Assembly: GCA_964514305.1 (NCBI GenBank)
Contig: CAZEQD010000006.1
Coordinates: forward strand, 1 to 61,940
Direction of reading: 5' to 3'
From: CAZEQD01 sp964514305
GTDB lineage: Bacteria; Acidobacteriota; Aminicenantia; Aminicenantales; Aminicenantaceae
DNA length: 61,940 nucleotides
Part shown: positions 1-7,644 of the stretch, in pieces
How the letters are laid out: each line of letters starts with the position of its first letter
How positions within the stretch are numbered: position 1 is the first letter of the stretch
Notes under the pieces: generated by a model
What the model was told of the DNA's origin: nothing
The model's database searches: none
What the model saw: the letters and a program-made list of their open reading frames with translations, nothing else
Made by a program: the position numbers and the translations under genes

Positions 1-322
1 CGACAAAGTATGAGAAAACTGCGAATCGTCCTTGGCGGCTTTCGTCTTTTCGATAGGGAAGATATTCAAGAAGTACAGGGAATTTGGCCGATTGGTCTCT
101 ATCTGCAGGCATGAAAAGACTGACAGCCAGCCGCACACCATCAGGCGTAGGAATCCAGGCTTCCTTGATCTCGATTCCTTCATAGGTGAGGTCGGGCAGT
201 CTTGCTTGGTTACTGGCAACTGCAGTGAGGGCCAAGACAACTATTGTTAGTTCGATTAATAAATTTTTTCTCATCTTAGGCGTTAAAAAGAACCATAAAA
301 ATTTAATTTTTGGCTTTGACAA
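1..322 (-). CDS. CocE/NonD-family (S15-like) hydrolase, N-terminal fragment cut by window edge
   Basis: Only the first ~107 codons lie in the window; the gene runs off the left edge. After a hydrophobic N-terminal segment (signal peptide or anchor) comes a stretch reading PDGVRLAVSLFMPAD and then FPVLLEYLPYRKDE, the typical start of the CocE/NonD (X-Pro dipeptidyl-peptidase S15-like) alpha/beta-hydrolase domain. The catalytic Ser-Asp-His would lie outside the window. I chose the TTG at 322 because a strong AAGGAGGGG site (326-334, complement) sits 5 nt before it; the in-frame ATG at 274 has no ribosome-binding site. The family cleaves acyl or peptide bonds of small substrates; the actual substrate is unknown. 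Secretion fits the peptidase-rich surroundings. Confidence 0.75.
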   Translation of the reverse strand, partial: MSKPKIKFLWFFLTPKMRKNLLIELTIVVLALTAVASNQARLPDLTYEGIEIKEAWIPTPDGVRLAVSLFMPADRDQSAKFPVLLEYLPYRKDESRQGRFAVFSYFV

Positions 323-441
323 TTTCCCCTCCTTGGTTTTCAATATCTAACATTTTAGCTGTTCCATTCACTATATTACAAAAAATAGATTTATTTGGTC
401 AAAAAGAAGTATCAAGTGAATAAAAACTTACTATAGATTTT

Positions 442-1758
442 TCAGTCAGCGAAAATAGGTCTATCAGCCTGCACTAAACACCACAATCCTACTCCAACCA
501 GGGCAAACACCGATCCAGTTGCCAGTGCGGGCACCCAGCCAAAAGCTTTGGCTGTAATCGGGACGAGAAGAGCTCCGATACCACCCACAGCATTGCCACC
601 TGTGTTCATTACTCCAGTGGCTGAGGAGGCATGAATGCCGGAAACATAGATTGCTGCGGCCCAGTATGCCCCCTCAGTGAGCTGAGTGGCTCCAAAACTT
701 AATGAAAGGTAGACTACGGCCAGATAAGGATTTTTGGCTGTGGCCCCAAGAAAAAGTAGTCCGGCCGCAAGACTGAGGCCAACAATACCAGGAATCCTGC
801 AGCCCCAGCGAGGCCCGATTCGTTGGCAGAGACGGTCGCACAGAAGTCCTCCGATACTCGCGGCGACTGCACCAACCATCCAGGGAGCGGCAGCCAAATA
901 ACCTCCTTCCAGAATGGCAAATTTCCGAACGTCAACAAGATAAATGAAAAACCAATTAAAGAATATATAGAACACATAGTTCATGGAAAAATAACTTGCG
1001 GTAAGGAGCAGGATATTCCGATTTTTGAGCACGCGCTTCCAGGCTTTCTTTTTATTGAATCGCTGTTGTGGCAATATCCGGTTGGCCTTTATTAATTCCA
1101 GCTCTTTATGGTTGACGTGTGGGTGATCAGCTGGATTGTCCCTGGCATACCATTGCCAGACGCCTGCAGTTATAATGGCTAAGGGTGCTGTTAAAATAAA
1201 AGATTCACGCCACCCAAGCGTTTCCATCAACCACGCTATCAGCGGTCCTGTAGCAGCCGCACCAAGGGTCAGCCCGGTACTGGTTAACCCATTGGGAAAG
1301 GCCCATCCTGAGACCGGGAACCAGTTTCCAATTGTTCTCCCACAGGCCACTGGAAACAAAGGTGCCTGGGCCATTCCCATCAAGAACCGCAGCGCGATGA
1401 GGGTGGTAAGAATGACGGTCGTTGAAGCGAGAGATGTTCCTGGCACTAATCCCGTGGCCAAGGTCAGGATTCCCCACAATAAAGTGATAGTAGCAAGTGC
1501 TCGGCGGGAGCCGACCATATCGCCGAAGATGCCGCCAGGAAATTGAAAAATGGCATATCCCCAGGCGAAAGCTGAAAGGACCATACCTAATTGGATTTTG
1601 GACAATCCGAAATCAGCCATAATGCTTTTGCCGGCAATGGACATGTTTGTCCGCAGCAGGTAGGCCACGAAGCTGGCTATAAATAAGAGCGCCAGGATCA
1701 ACCATCGCACGTGCGTAGGTTTATGATCTGAATTAGCTGTGGTTGAGGCCTTCTTCAT
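442..1758 (-). CDS. MFS transporter, anion:cation symporter (ACS)-like
   Basis: This 438-residue protein has the repeated hydrophobic segments of a 12-helix major facilitator. The loop after helix 2 carries GDMVGSRR (about residues 79-86), the MFS motif A. The opening RTNMSIAGKSI followed by FGLS resembles the ACS subfamily (hexuronate, phthalate, tartrate and related organic-anion transporters). Length matches the family. It is transcribed toward the CocE-type hydrolase gene with a ~120-nt gap, so the two may be co-transcribed. The substrate cannot be told from sequence; an organic anion or a product of the neighbouring hydrolase is a reasonable guess. The inner membrane is the expected location. 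Confidence 0.85.
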   Translation of the reverse strand: MKKASTTANSDHKPTHVRWLILALLFIASFVAYLLRTNMSIAGKSIMADFGLSKIQLGMVLSAFAWGYAIFQFPGGIFGDMVGSRRALATITLLWGILTLATGLVPGTSLASTTVILTTLIALRFLMGMAQAPLFPVACGRTIGNWFPVSGWAFPNGLTSTGLTLGAAATGPLIAWLMETLGWRESFILTAPLAIITAGVWQWYARDNPADHPHVNHKELELIKANRILPQQRFNKKKAWKRVLKNRNILLLTASYFSMNYVFYIFFNWFFIYLVDVRKFAILEGGYLAAAPWMVGAVAASIGGLLCDRLCQRIGPRWGCRIPGIVGLSLAAGLLFLGATAKNPYLAVVYLSLSFGATQLTEGAYWAAAIYVSGIHASSATGVMNTGGNAVGGIGALLVPITAKAFGWVPALATGSVFALVGVGLWCLVQADRPIFAD

Positions 1759-1938
1759 CTCTTTATAATTTTCTCTCCCGGACCTTCCAGAACGAACATA
1801 TCATACTCAAAATAACCAGGTCAATTCCTGTAATATTGTCATAAAAATATAATAATTCAAATTTTTTTTTTGATTTCTATCTTCGATGACTATTTTTTCC
1901 TCTAATTTAATAAGCGAAACTGTTGTAAAAGAAACAAC

Positions 1939-1967
1939 TTGACAATCGAAATAATTAAATTTATAAA
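1939..1967 (+). promoter_or_regulatory. Sigma70-type promoter candidate, duplicated from the GntR gene
   Basis: TTGACA at 1939-1944 and TATAAA at 1962-1967 are separated by 17 nt, a near-consensus arrangement. The same ACAACTTGACA core precedes the intact GntR gene at about 6852-6862. It could now drive the relic and the downstream amidohydrolase/aminopeptidase pair. Confidence 0.55.
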
Positions 1968-2007
1968 AAACATGCACATGGGATTAAGGAAAATAATAAG
2001 AGGAAAA

Positions 2008-2220
2008 GAATTTTTAACTAAAGTCTTTTCACAGTTGCTGAGCGATAGAAAATTTATGATTACCCTGGGAAAGCCATCATCAAGAATGAAATAAAGTCGA
2101 GAGATATAATCTTTTTTTTTAAGAAAGAGATCATTGCCATATTTAATTCAAGTACAATTCCCGTTAAGTATAGGTAAATGCTAAAAAACCTTCTTCAGAG
2201 GAATTTGTCGAAATCTATCC
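2008..2220 (+). pseudogene. Decayed GntR-family regulator (HTH part only)
   Basis: The DNA here matches the first part of the intact GntR gene at 6931 with many differences. Shared stretches include GCCATCATCAAGAATGA (2073 here, 7000 there) and GCCATATTTAATTCAAG (from about 2136 here, 7056 there), followed by the counterpart of the TPVREA segment. A run of T (about 2111-2120), frameshifts and stops break the frame, and similarity fades after the wHTH, so the FCD domain is missing. It is a relic of a duplicated regulator that once sat directly before the amidohydrolase, as the intact copy sits before the TonB receptor. The boundaries are approximate. Confidence 0.7.
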
Positions 2221-2315
2221 TTATTCATAAGCAGCTGTTTCGAAATTCCCAAAAAAATGAATTGAAATACTTTCTTGGATAACTTAATTAAAACTGGTGC
2301 AAAAGGAGACTTCTA

Positions 2316-4019
2316 ATGAAATTAATCAAATTTTTATCTATAGGTGTACTAATTTTGATTGTGGTTCAATGCCGTCAGGAATTACCAATTAAGGCGGCTG
2401 ATTTAGTTCTCCTTAACGGCAACATTGTGACTTTGGACAAAAACAATCCTCACGCTGAAGCCCTTGCCATTAAAGGAGATACAGTTATTGCCGTGGGTTC
2501 CAATAGGATAATTAAAAAATATATACAAAAGGAAAGGACAAAGGTTATAGATCTCCAGGGGAAACTTGTTTTGCCAGGGTTTAACGATAGTCATGTGCAT
2601 TTTGTTTATGGTGGACATGCTCTGATGTCCATATCTTTAGATGGCGTTACATCTTTTGATGAAATACAAAAGAGAGTCAAAGAAAAGGTTGAAGAAAAAA
2701 AAGACGGGGAATGGATTACAGGACGCGGCTGGGATCAGGAAATATTACCAGGAAAAAAGTGGCCAACAAAGGAGCTCATTGATGCTGTGGCTCCTAATAA
2801 TCCTGTAGTCCTGGAAAGAATTTGTGGGCATTGTGCCTTAGTCAACAGTTATGTCCTCAGAATTTCGGGAGTCACTAAAGACACTCCAAATCCTTCTGGA
2901 GGATTCATAGTGAAAGATCCTGCTTCGGGTGAGCCCAATGGAATTCTCCATGAGAAAGCAATGGATCTCATTAAGTGGCCCCAACTCTCGGATAAAGAAT
3001 CTCATGATAGGGATAAGCAAGCTGTTATTTTAGCCATGAAAGAAGCGGCAAGATTTGGCGTGACAAGTGTACATGATTTAGACTATAAAATTGGGATTTT
3101 TAAAGAACTTTTAGACGAAGGTAAACTTACGGTGAGAGTTTATGCTGGAGTTCCTCTTGCTTCATCTTTGGGAAAAATTCAGGAATATAAAAAGTGGAAA
3201 AAGATGCTCATCGATAATAATCATATGTTAAAGTTCGGTGTAATCAAAGGTTTTATCGACGGATCACTCGGTTCATCAACCGCATTACTCTCCGAGCCTT
3301 ATAAGAACAATCCTTCTACCTCAGGGCTTTTACTCATGACGCAGGAAGAACTCAATGACATTGTTTCATTGTATGATAAAGAGGGTTTTCAAATCGCCAT
3401 TCATGCCATTGGAGACAGAGGAGTCAACGTCGTTCTCAACGCTTTTGAGGAGGCAATAAGAAGAAATGGCCAAAGAGATTCACGGCACCGGATTGAACAC
3501 GCTACAGTAATCATTCCCGAGGATATTCCTCGATTTAATAAATTAGGCGTTATTGCCTCTGTTCAGCCTGTATTCGGGCCATCCTATGGACAGACCATTC
3601 AATCCTTTTTCGAGGATAGATTAGGGGAAGAAAGAGCAAAATACACAAATATCTGGAAGACTCTGGCACAAACCAAAGCCCGACTGGCTTTCGGTACAGA
3701 CTGGCCTGTGGAAAGCCTTAATCCGATGGAAGGAATTTACTCGGCTGTTACTCGAAAAAGTATTTCAGATAAAGCCGGAGAAGCCTGGTTACCGGAGGAA
3801 AGCATCTCTATGGAACAGGCGATAGAATTCTATACGCTTGGATCTGCCTATGCCTCTTTTGAGGAGGATATCAAGGGATCTCTCCAAAAGGGAAAACTGG
3901 CAGATATTGTGGTGCTTTCCAAGGATCTATTCACCATTCCTGAGGGAGAGATCTTAAACACAGAAGTCGTTTATACCATCCTTGGAGGGAAGATCATTTA
4001 TTCCTTAGAATGTGAATAA
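2316..4019 (+). CDS. Amidohydrolase family 3 (YtcJ-like) lipoprotein
   Basis: This 567-residue protein has a lipoprotein signal with lipobox VVQC (Cys19) and then the metal-dependent amidohydrolase fold. HVH sits at residues 93-95; later come a KGFIDGSLG strand, AIHAIGDRG and HRIEHA histidine motifs, and FGTDWPVE with the catalytic-type Asp near residue 462. The order fits the YtcJ/NfdA (amidohydrolase_3) family, which hydrolyses N-substituted amides or formamides; the substrate is unknown. The lipobox suggests an envelope location, unusual for a family often annotated as cytosolic. It is followed after 17 nt by the M1 aminopeptidase and is probably co-transcribed with it, suggesting a joint role in peptide or amide breakdown. 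Confidence 0.88.
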   Translation: MKLIKFLSIGVLILIVVQCRQELPIKAADLVLLNGNIVTLDKNNPHAEALAIKGDTVIAVGSNRIIKKYIQKERTKVIDLQGKLVLPGFNDSHVHFVYGGHALMSISLDGVTSFDEIQKRVKEKVEEKKDGEWITGRGWDQEILPGKKWPTKELIDAVAPNNPVVLERICGHCALVNSYVLRISGVTKDTPNPSGGFIVKDPASGEPNGILHEKAMDLIKWPQLSDKESHDRDKQAVILAMKEAARFGVTSVHDLDYKIGIFKELLDEGKLTVRVYAGVPLASSLGKIQEYKKWKKMLIDNNHMLKFGVIKGFIDGSLGSSTALLSEPYKNNPSTSGLLLMTQEELNDIVSLYDKEGFQIAIHAIGDRGVNVVLNAFEEAIRRNGQRDSRHRIEHATVIIPEDIPRFNKLGVIASVQPVFGPSYGQTIQSFFEDRLGEERAKYTNIWKTLAQTKARLAFGTDWPVESLNPMEGIYSAVTRKSISDKAGEAWLPEESISMEQAIEFYTLGSAYASFEEDIKGSLQKGKLADIVVLSKDLFTIPEGEILNTEVVYTILGGKIIYSLECE

Positions 4020-4036
4020 AAAGTTCGGAGGAAAAT

Positions 4037-6544
4037 ATGAAAAGATTGAGATGGTTTAATTTTCTTTTATTGATTTTCATTCTTTGCTCGTCCAATTTCT
4101 TTTATGCCCAAAATCTAGCCAAAGGGAAGTATCACCGAAATCGAGAACGAGTGATAGATATTATTCACTATAAAGCCAATTTGAATTTTGATTTCAACAA
4201 AAGGGAAGTACGGGGCGAAGCAACAGTGGTTTTCTCTCCTTTGGTCAAGATAAATTCTTTCCCTTTAGATGCATATCGGATGGAAATTAAAGAAGTAAAT
4301 TTTATAGAAAATGGTGCAACCAAACCATTGAAGTTTACTCTGAATGAGGAGACTGTAGAAATAGACCTTGGTCGTCTATTTTTACCAAAAGATACCTTGA
4401 CTGTAACAATTCTCTATTCAGCTCAACCTAACGCAGGTATGTACTTTTTGGAGGATAAAGTAAGTAAAGGCAAGTTTATCATTTACACTTACGGGGCAGG
4501 AGAGATGAAAGCGAATTGGCTACCCATATACACAGGCTATAACGATAAATTCTCATCAGAAATGATTGTGACTGTGCCACCTCCTTATACTGCTATTTCA
4601 AACGGAAAATTGGTCGATATTCAAACACAGGAAAACGGAGATCAGACGTTTCATTGGAAACAAGATTTACCTCATTCTCAGTATCTCATTGCCCTTTTTA
4701 TCGGAGAATTTGAAAAAGGAGGATTGGAGCCTGCCTTTGGCACAATCCCTATAGATTACTGGGTCCCAAAAGGCCGCTTGGAAGAAGGTGCCTATACATT
4801 TCGCAATACTACGAAAATGGTCGAGTTTTTTTCTCGGCGGTTTAATTACAAATATCCCTGGTCTAAATATGATCAAATCGCCATACCAGATTATGGACCT
4901 GGAGCGATGGAAAACACTTCGATAACTGGGCATCTGATTTCTGTGTTAAGGAAGAAGAATGCGCCCGAAGATTTCGGGCCTCCGGATTTCACCAGTTATT
5001 ACTCCCTATGGACTGCAGAAAATTTGATTTCTCATGAGTTGGCGCATCATTGGTTTGGGAACAATATCACCTGCCGCAATATAAATTACCTCTGGCTGAA
5101 TGAAAGTTTCGCCACATATTGTCAAATGCTCTGGGATGAAGAATCACTCGGTAAAGAGAGATTTTATTTCGATAGGCAGAAGGCTCTGGATCAGTATCTT
5201 GATTACGTGAAAGAAAATCATATCATTCGTCCTTTAGAATATGCGTATTATGACACTATTTCAGATATGTACACTACTCAGCTTAACTACTTAAAAGGAG
5301 CGCTTGTCTTACATATGCTGAGGAACATTCTGGGAGACGAGGAGTTTTTTCAGGCATTGAGTTATTTTCTTCACAAGCACGAATTTTCCAGTGTGGTAAG
5401 CTCTGACTTTAAAACTGCAATTGAAGAAGCCGTGGGGAAAAATCTGGATTGGTTTTTTGACGATTGGGTATACGGTGGGGGGTATCCTATATTCGAAGTC
5501 GCTTACACATTTCTAAAAGACCGTAAGCTCATTGATCTTTCAGTCAGCCAGGTCCAACCAATCATAAAGGGCCAAGATTTGTTCACTTTACCCATAGAAA
5601 TCACAATTGTTACTTCAAAAGGAGAAAAAAAGGAAACCATCTGGGTAAAAAACAAATTTGATCAATTCTTGCTGCACTGTGATGAAGAACCTTTGATGGT
5701 AAGTTTTGATGGTAGCGGCGAACTGGTGGCTGAAGTCCATTTCGACAAATCGCTCAATGAATTGATTTATCAGGTTTTTAATGATGAAATCCCGGGACGC
5801 ATATGGGCGATGAGATCGATGGCTCGTCGATTCCCGGTTCATAAAAAAACAGTACAAGCCCTTTCGGATATTCTCTCCAAGGAATACTTTTGGGGTTTAA
5901 AAGCCGAGGCAGCGTATTTATTAGGAGAGATTCGTACCTCAGAAGCTGAAAGGGTTCTTCTTCAGGTTTTGAAATCGTCAGATTACCGAGTTCGGAAAGC
6001 AGCTGTTCTGGCACTGCGGAACTTCAGAAAAAATTTCGCCAAAAAAACATTGAGAAATGTCATATTGAAAGATAAACACACTGATGTAGTTGGGACAGCG
6101 ATTGTTGCCCTAGCCCAAACGGATCCAACGGAAAGTAAAGATTTTATACGCAGTCAATTGAATCGTCCTGCCTGGTATGATGAGATTAATCTTGCCTGTT
6201 TGAATGCTTTCGAGATTATAGGGGATGAAAAGCTGATTCCAGATATCGAAAAATTCACAACAAATGAAAACTCTGTTCACCTCCAAATAGCAGCCCTGGC
6301 AGCCTGGAGAAGTTGTGCTTCAGACGACCAGAAATTTCATAAAGTGTTGATGAATTATGCAGAATGCGGAAAGTATAGTGTAAAGTGGTATTGCATTGAA
6401 TTATTGGGTGGTCTTCTGGTTGAAGAGGCTATGCCGATCTTAGAAAAAATTTCTAAGCAATCAGGCGATAATGATCTGCGTGTTGAAGCTGGAGAGGCAT
6501 TATTCAAGATCAAAAGAGTAGCTGGAATAAGAAAAATTAACTGA
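4037..6544 (+). CDS. M1-family zinc aminopeptidase with C-terminal HEAT-like repeats
   Basis: This 835-residue protein begins with a signal peptide ending near SSNFFYAQ. The gluzincin core is intact: GAMEN (289-293), the zinc motif HELAH (333-337) and the third ligand Glu356, the M1 HEXXH-X18-E spacing. From about residue 585 onward helical repeats such as LKAEAAYLLGEI and VRKAAVLALRNF look like HEAT/PBS repeats, as in some bacterial M1 enzymes. It should remove N-terminal amino acids from peptides, probably in the periplasm. The ribosome-binding site is GGAGG just before the ATG. The upstream neighbour is the lipoprotein amidohydrolase. Confidence 0.92.
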   Translation: MKRLRWFNFLLLIFILCSSNFFYAQNLAKGKYHRNRERVIDIIHYKANLNFDFNKREVRGEATVVFSPLVKINSFPLDAYRMEIKEVNFIENGATKPLKFTLNEETVEIDLGRLFLPKDTLTVTILYSAQPNAGMYFLEDKVSKGKFIIYTYGAGEMKANWLPIYTGYNDKFSSEMIVTVPPPYTAISNGKLVDIQTQENGDQTFHWKQDLPHSQYLIALFIGEFEKGGLEPAFGTIPIDYWVPKGRLEEGAYTFRNTTKMVEFFSRRFNYKYPWSKYDQIAIPDYGPGAMENTSITGHLISVLRKKNAPEDFGPPDFTSYYSLWTAENLISHELAHHWFGNNITCRNINYLWLNESFATYCQMLWDEESLGKERFYFDRQKALDQYLDYVKENHIIRPLEYAYYDTISDMYTTQLNYLKGALVLHMLRNILGDEEFFQALSYFLHKHEFSSVVSSDFKTAIEEAVGKNLDWFFDDWVYGGGYPIFEVAYTFLKDRKLIDLSVSQVQPIIKGQDLFTLPIEITIVTSKGEKKETIWVKNKFDQFLLHCDEEPLMVSFDGSGELVAEVHFDKSLNELIYQVFNDEIPGRIWAMRSMARRFPVHKKTVQALSDILSKEYFWGLKAEAAYLLGEIRTSEAERVLLQVLKSSDYRVRKAAVLALRNFRKNFAKKTLRNVILKDKHTDVVGTAIVALAQTDPTESKDFIRSQLNRPAWYDEINLACLNAFEIIGDEKLIPDIEKFTTNENSVHLQIAALAAWRSCASDDQKFHKVLMNYAECGKYSVKWYCIELLGGLLVEEAMPILEKISKQSGDNDLRVEAGEALFKIKRVAGIRKIN

Positions 6545-6568
6545 GCCTTGTTTCATTAATCTATCTTA

Positions 6569-6614
6569 CTTAAAGAAAAAAATGATTCCGTCTTAAAGAA
6601 AAACATGATTCCGT
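6569..6614 (+). repeat. Two tandem copies of a 23-bp repeat
   Basis: The unit (6569-6591 and 6592-6614) begins CTTAAAGAAAAA and ends ATGATTCCGT; the copies differ at one base. It lies just after the aminopeptidase stop. Function unknown. Confidence 0.75.
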
Positions 6615-6641
6615 ATGATTATTCATTCGTTATGAATACGG
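6611..6641 (+). terminator. Possible hairpin after the aminopeptidase gene
   Basis: ATTCAT (6621-6626), loop TCGTT, ATGAAT (6632-6637), extended by CCGT (6611-6614) with ACGG (6638-6641) across a 6-nt bulge. A short TGTTTTAGTTT follows rather than a clean T run, so a terminator role is only possible. Confidence 0.35.
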
Positions 6642-6856
6642 TGTTTTAGTTTGAAAGGAAAGTTCAATTGAAGTAGATGTCTATGCCTCATGGTCGTTAT
6701 TAAACTGGAGACTTCGGTTGGGACTGAATTCAATTTAGTATAATCTAGATTATAATTCTTTTCTCGTCTTTCAAGCTTGATGAGTATTTTTCCTCCTGTA
6801 ATTTATATGAAAATATTGAATTCGAGTAGTTTTACCAAAAAAAATCACAAAACAAC

Positions 6857-6885
6857 TTGACAAAAATTAAATTTATATAATAATT
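6857..6885 (+). promoter_or_regulatory. Promoter candidate for the GntR gene
   Basis: TTGACA at 6857-6862 is followed about 17 nt later by an AT-rich -10-like ATAATT (6880-6885). The -35 context matches the copy at 1939 before the GntR relic. Confidence 0.45.
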
Positions 6886-6930
6886 TTATAATATAAAACA
6901 AAATAAGAAGAGGAAAATAAGAAAAAGGGA

Positions 6931-7575
6931 GTGCCTCTTAATAAATTTCATTCAAAACCGAAACCGTTGAGTGAGGTAATTCATAGTTATCTGAGGAATG
7001 CCATCATCAAGAATGAGATAAAGCCAAAAGAGATAATCCGAGAAAAAGATATTGCTGCCATATTTAATTCAAGCACGACTCCTGTTAGGGAGGCAATAAA
7101 GAGGCTTGCTTCAGAAGGATTTGTCAAAATTAATCCCTACCGTCGTGCAACTGTTTTAGAAGTCACCTATAAAGAATATGAAGAAATAAGTGAGACAATG
7201 TATGTGCTGGACAGTTATGCTCATAAGCTCGTCATCCACGAGTTGACCGAGAAAGACCATCAAGAACTTCGAGACATGACTTTTGAAATGGAAAAGTATT
7301 GTCACCGTGATACTTTAGAAGAATATTTAGAAATAAATGTTAATATACACATTTATATATGGGAATCCCTTAGGAACGAATTTTTGTATACCACCATAAG
7401 ACAGATCTTTGACAAGTTCCTTCAAGGTCAACGTCACATTCTATTTGCCCAGTGGTCTCGCCATGACTCTGCTCTTAAAAAATCAATGCGCATACATAAA
7501 AAAATAACAGATGCACTCATAGCGAAAGACACATCTCATATCAATAGTATACTCAAGAAGCATTGGTCACTATAG
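6931..7575 (+). CDS. GntR-family transcriptional regulator, FCD subfamily
   Basis: This 214-residue protein has an N-terminal winged helix-turn-helix (about residues 13-75) with the diagnostic STTPVREAIKRLASEGFV segment. A mostly helical C-terminal half (about 85-205) matches FadR-type FCD ligand domains. Such regulators bind small organic acids or amino-acid-derived ligands and usually repress neighbouring catabolic genes. The start is a GTG; the purine-rich AAAAAGGGA is very close to it. The TonB receptor gene starts 69 nt downstream, and a decayed copy of this gene precedes the amidohydrolase. It plausibly controls one or both catabolic units; the ligand is unknown. Confidence 0.87.
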   Translation: MPLNKFHSKPKPLSEVIHSYLRNAIIKNEIKPKEIIREKDIAAIFNSSTTPVREAIKRLASEGFVKINPYRRATVLEVTYKEYEEISETMYVLDSYAHKLVIHELTEKDHQELRDMTFEMEKYCHRDTLEEYLEINVNIHIYIWESLRNEFLYTTIRQIFDKFLQGQRHILFAQWSRHDSALKKSMRIHKKITDALIAKDTSHINSILKKHWSL

Positions 7576-7644
7576 GCTAAATTATCCAGGTTAACTGGAA
7601 ATATGATAGATTAGGAAAAAACAAAGATAATAAGGAGGAAAAGG

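Larger units (their letters stand above)
1759..2315. other. Intergenic region, 557 bp, AT-rich, holding a decayed GntR copy
   Basis: This is the divergent spacer between the MFS gene and the amidohydrolase. No intact gene is seen. From about 1885 to 2220 it resembles the promoter and 5' part of the GntR gene near 6770-7138 (see the promoter and pseudogene entries). The last ~95 bp are AT-rich and end in the amidohydrolase ribosome-binding site AAAGGAGA (about 2301-2308). Confidence 0.7.
6545..6930. other. Intergenic region, 386 bp: tandem repeat, hairpin and duplicated promoter zone
   Basis: No gene is seen here. It contains a 23-bp tandem repeat and hairpin at its left end, and from about 6770 the promoter region shared with the GntR relic. 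The middle part (6650-6770) shows nothing recognisable. Confidence 0.6.

Noticed and set aside
1136..1546. 136-codon plus-strand frame
   Set aside because: It is antisense to the well-supported MFS transporter and has no recognisable domain.
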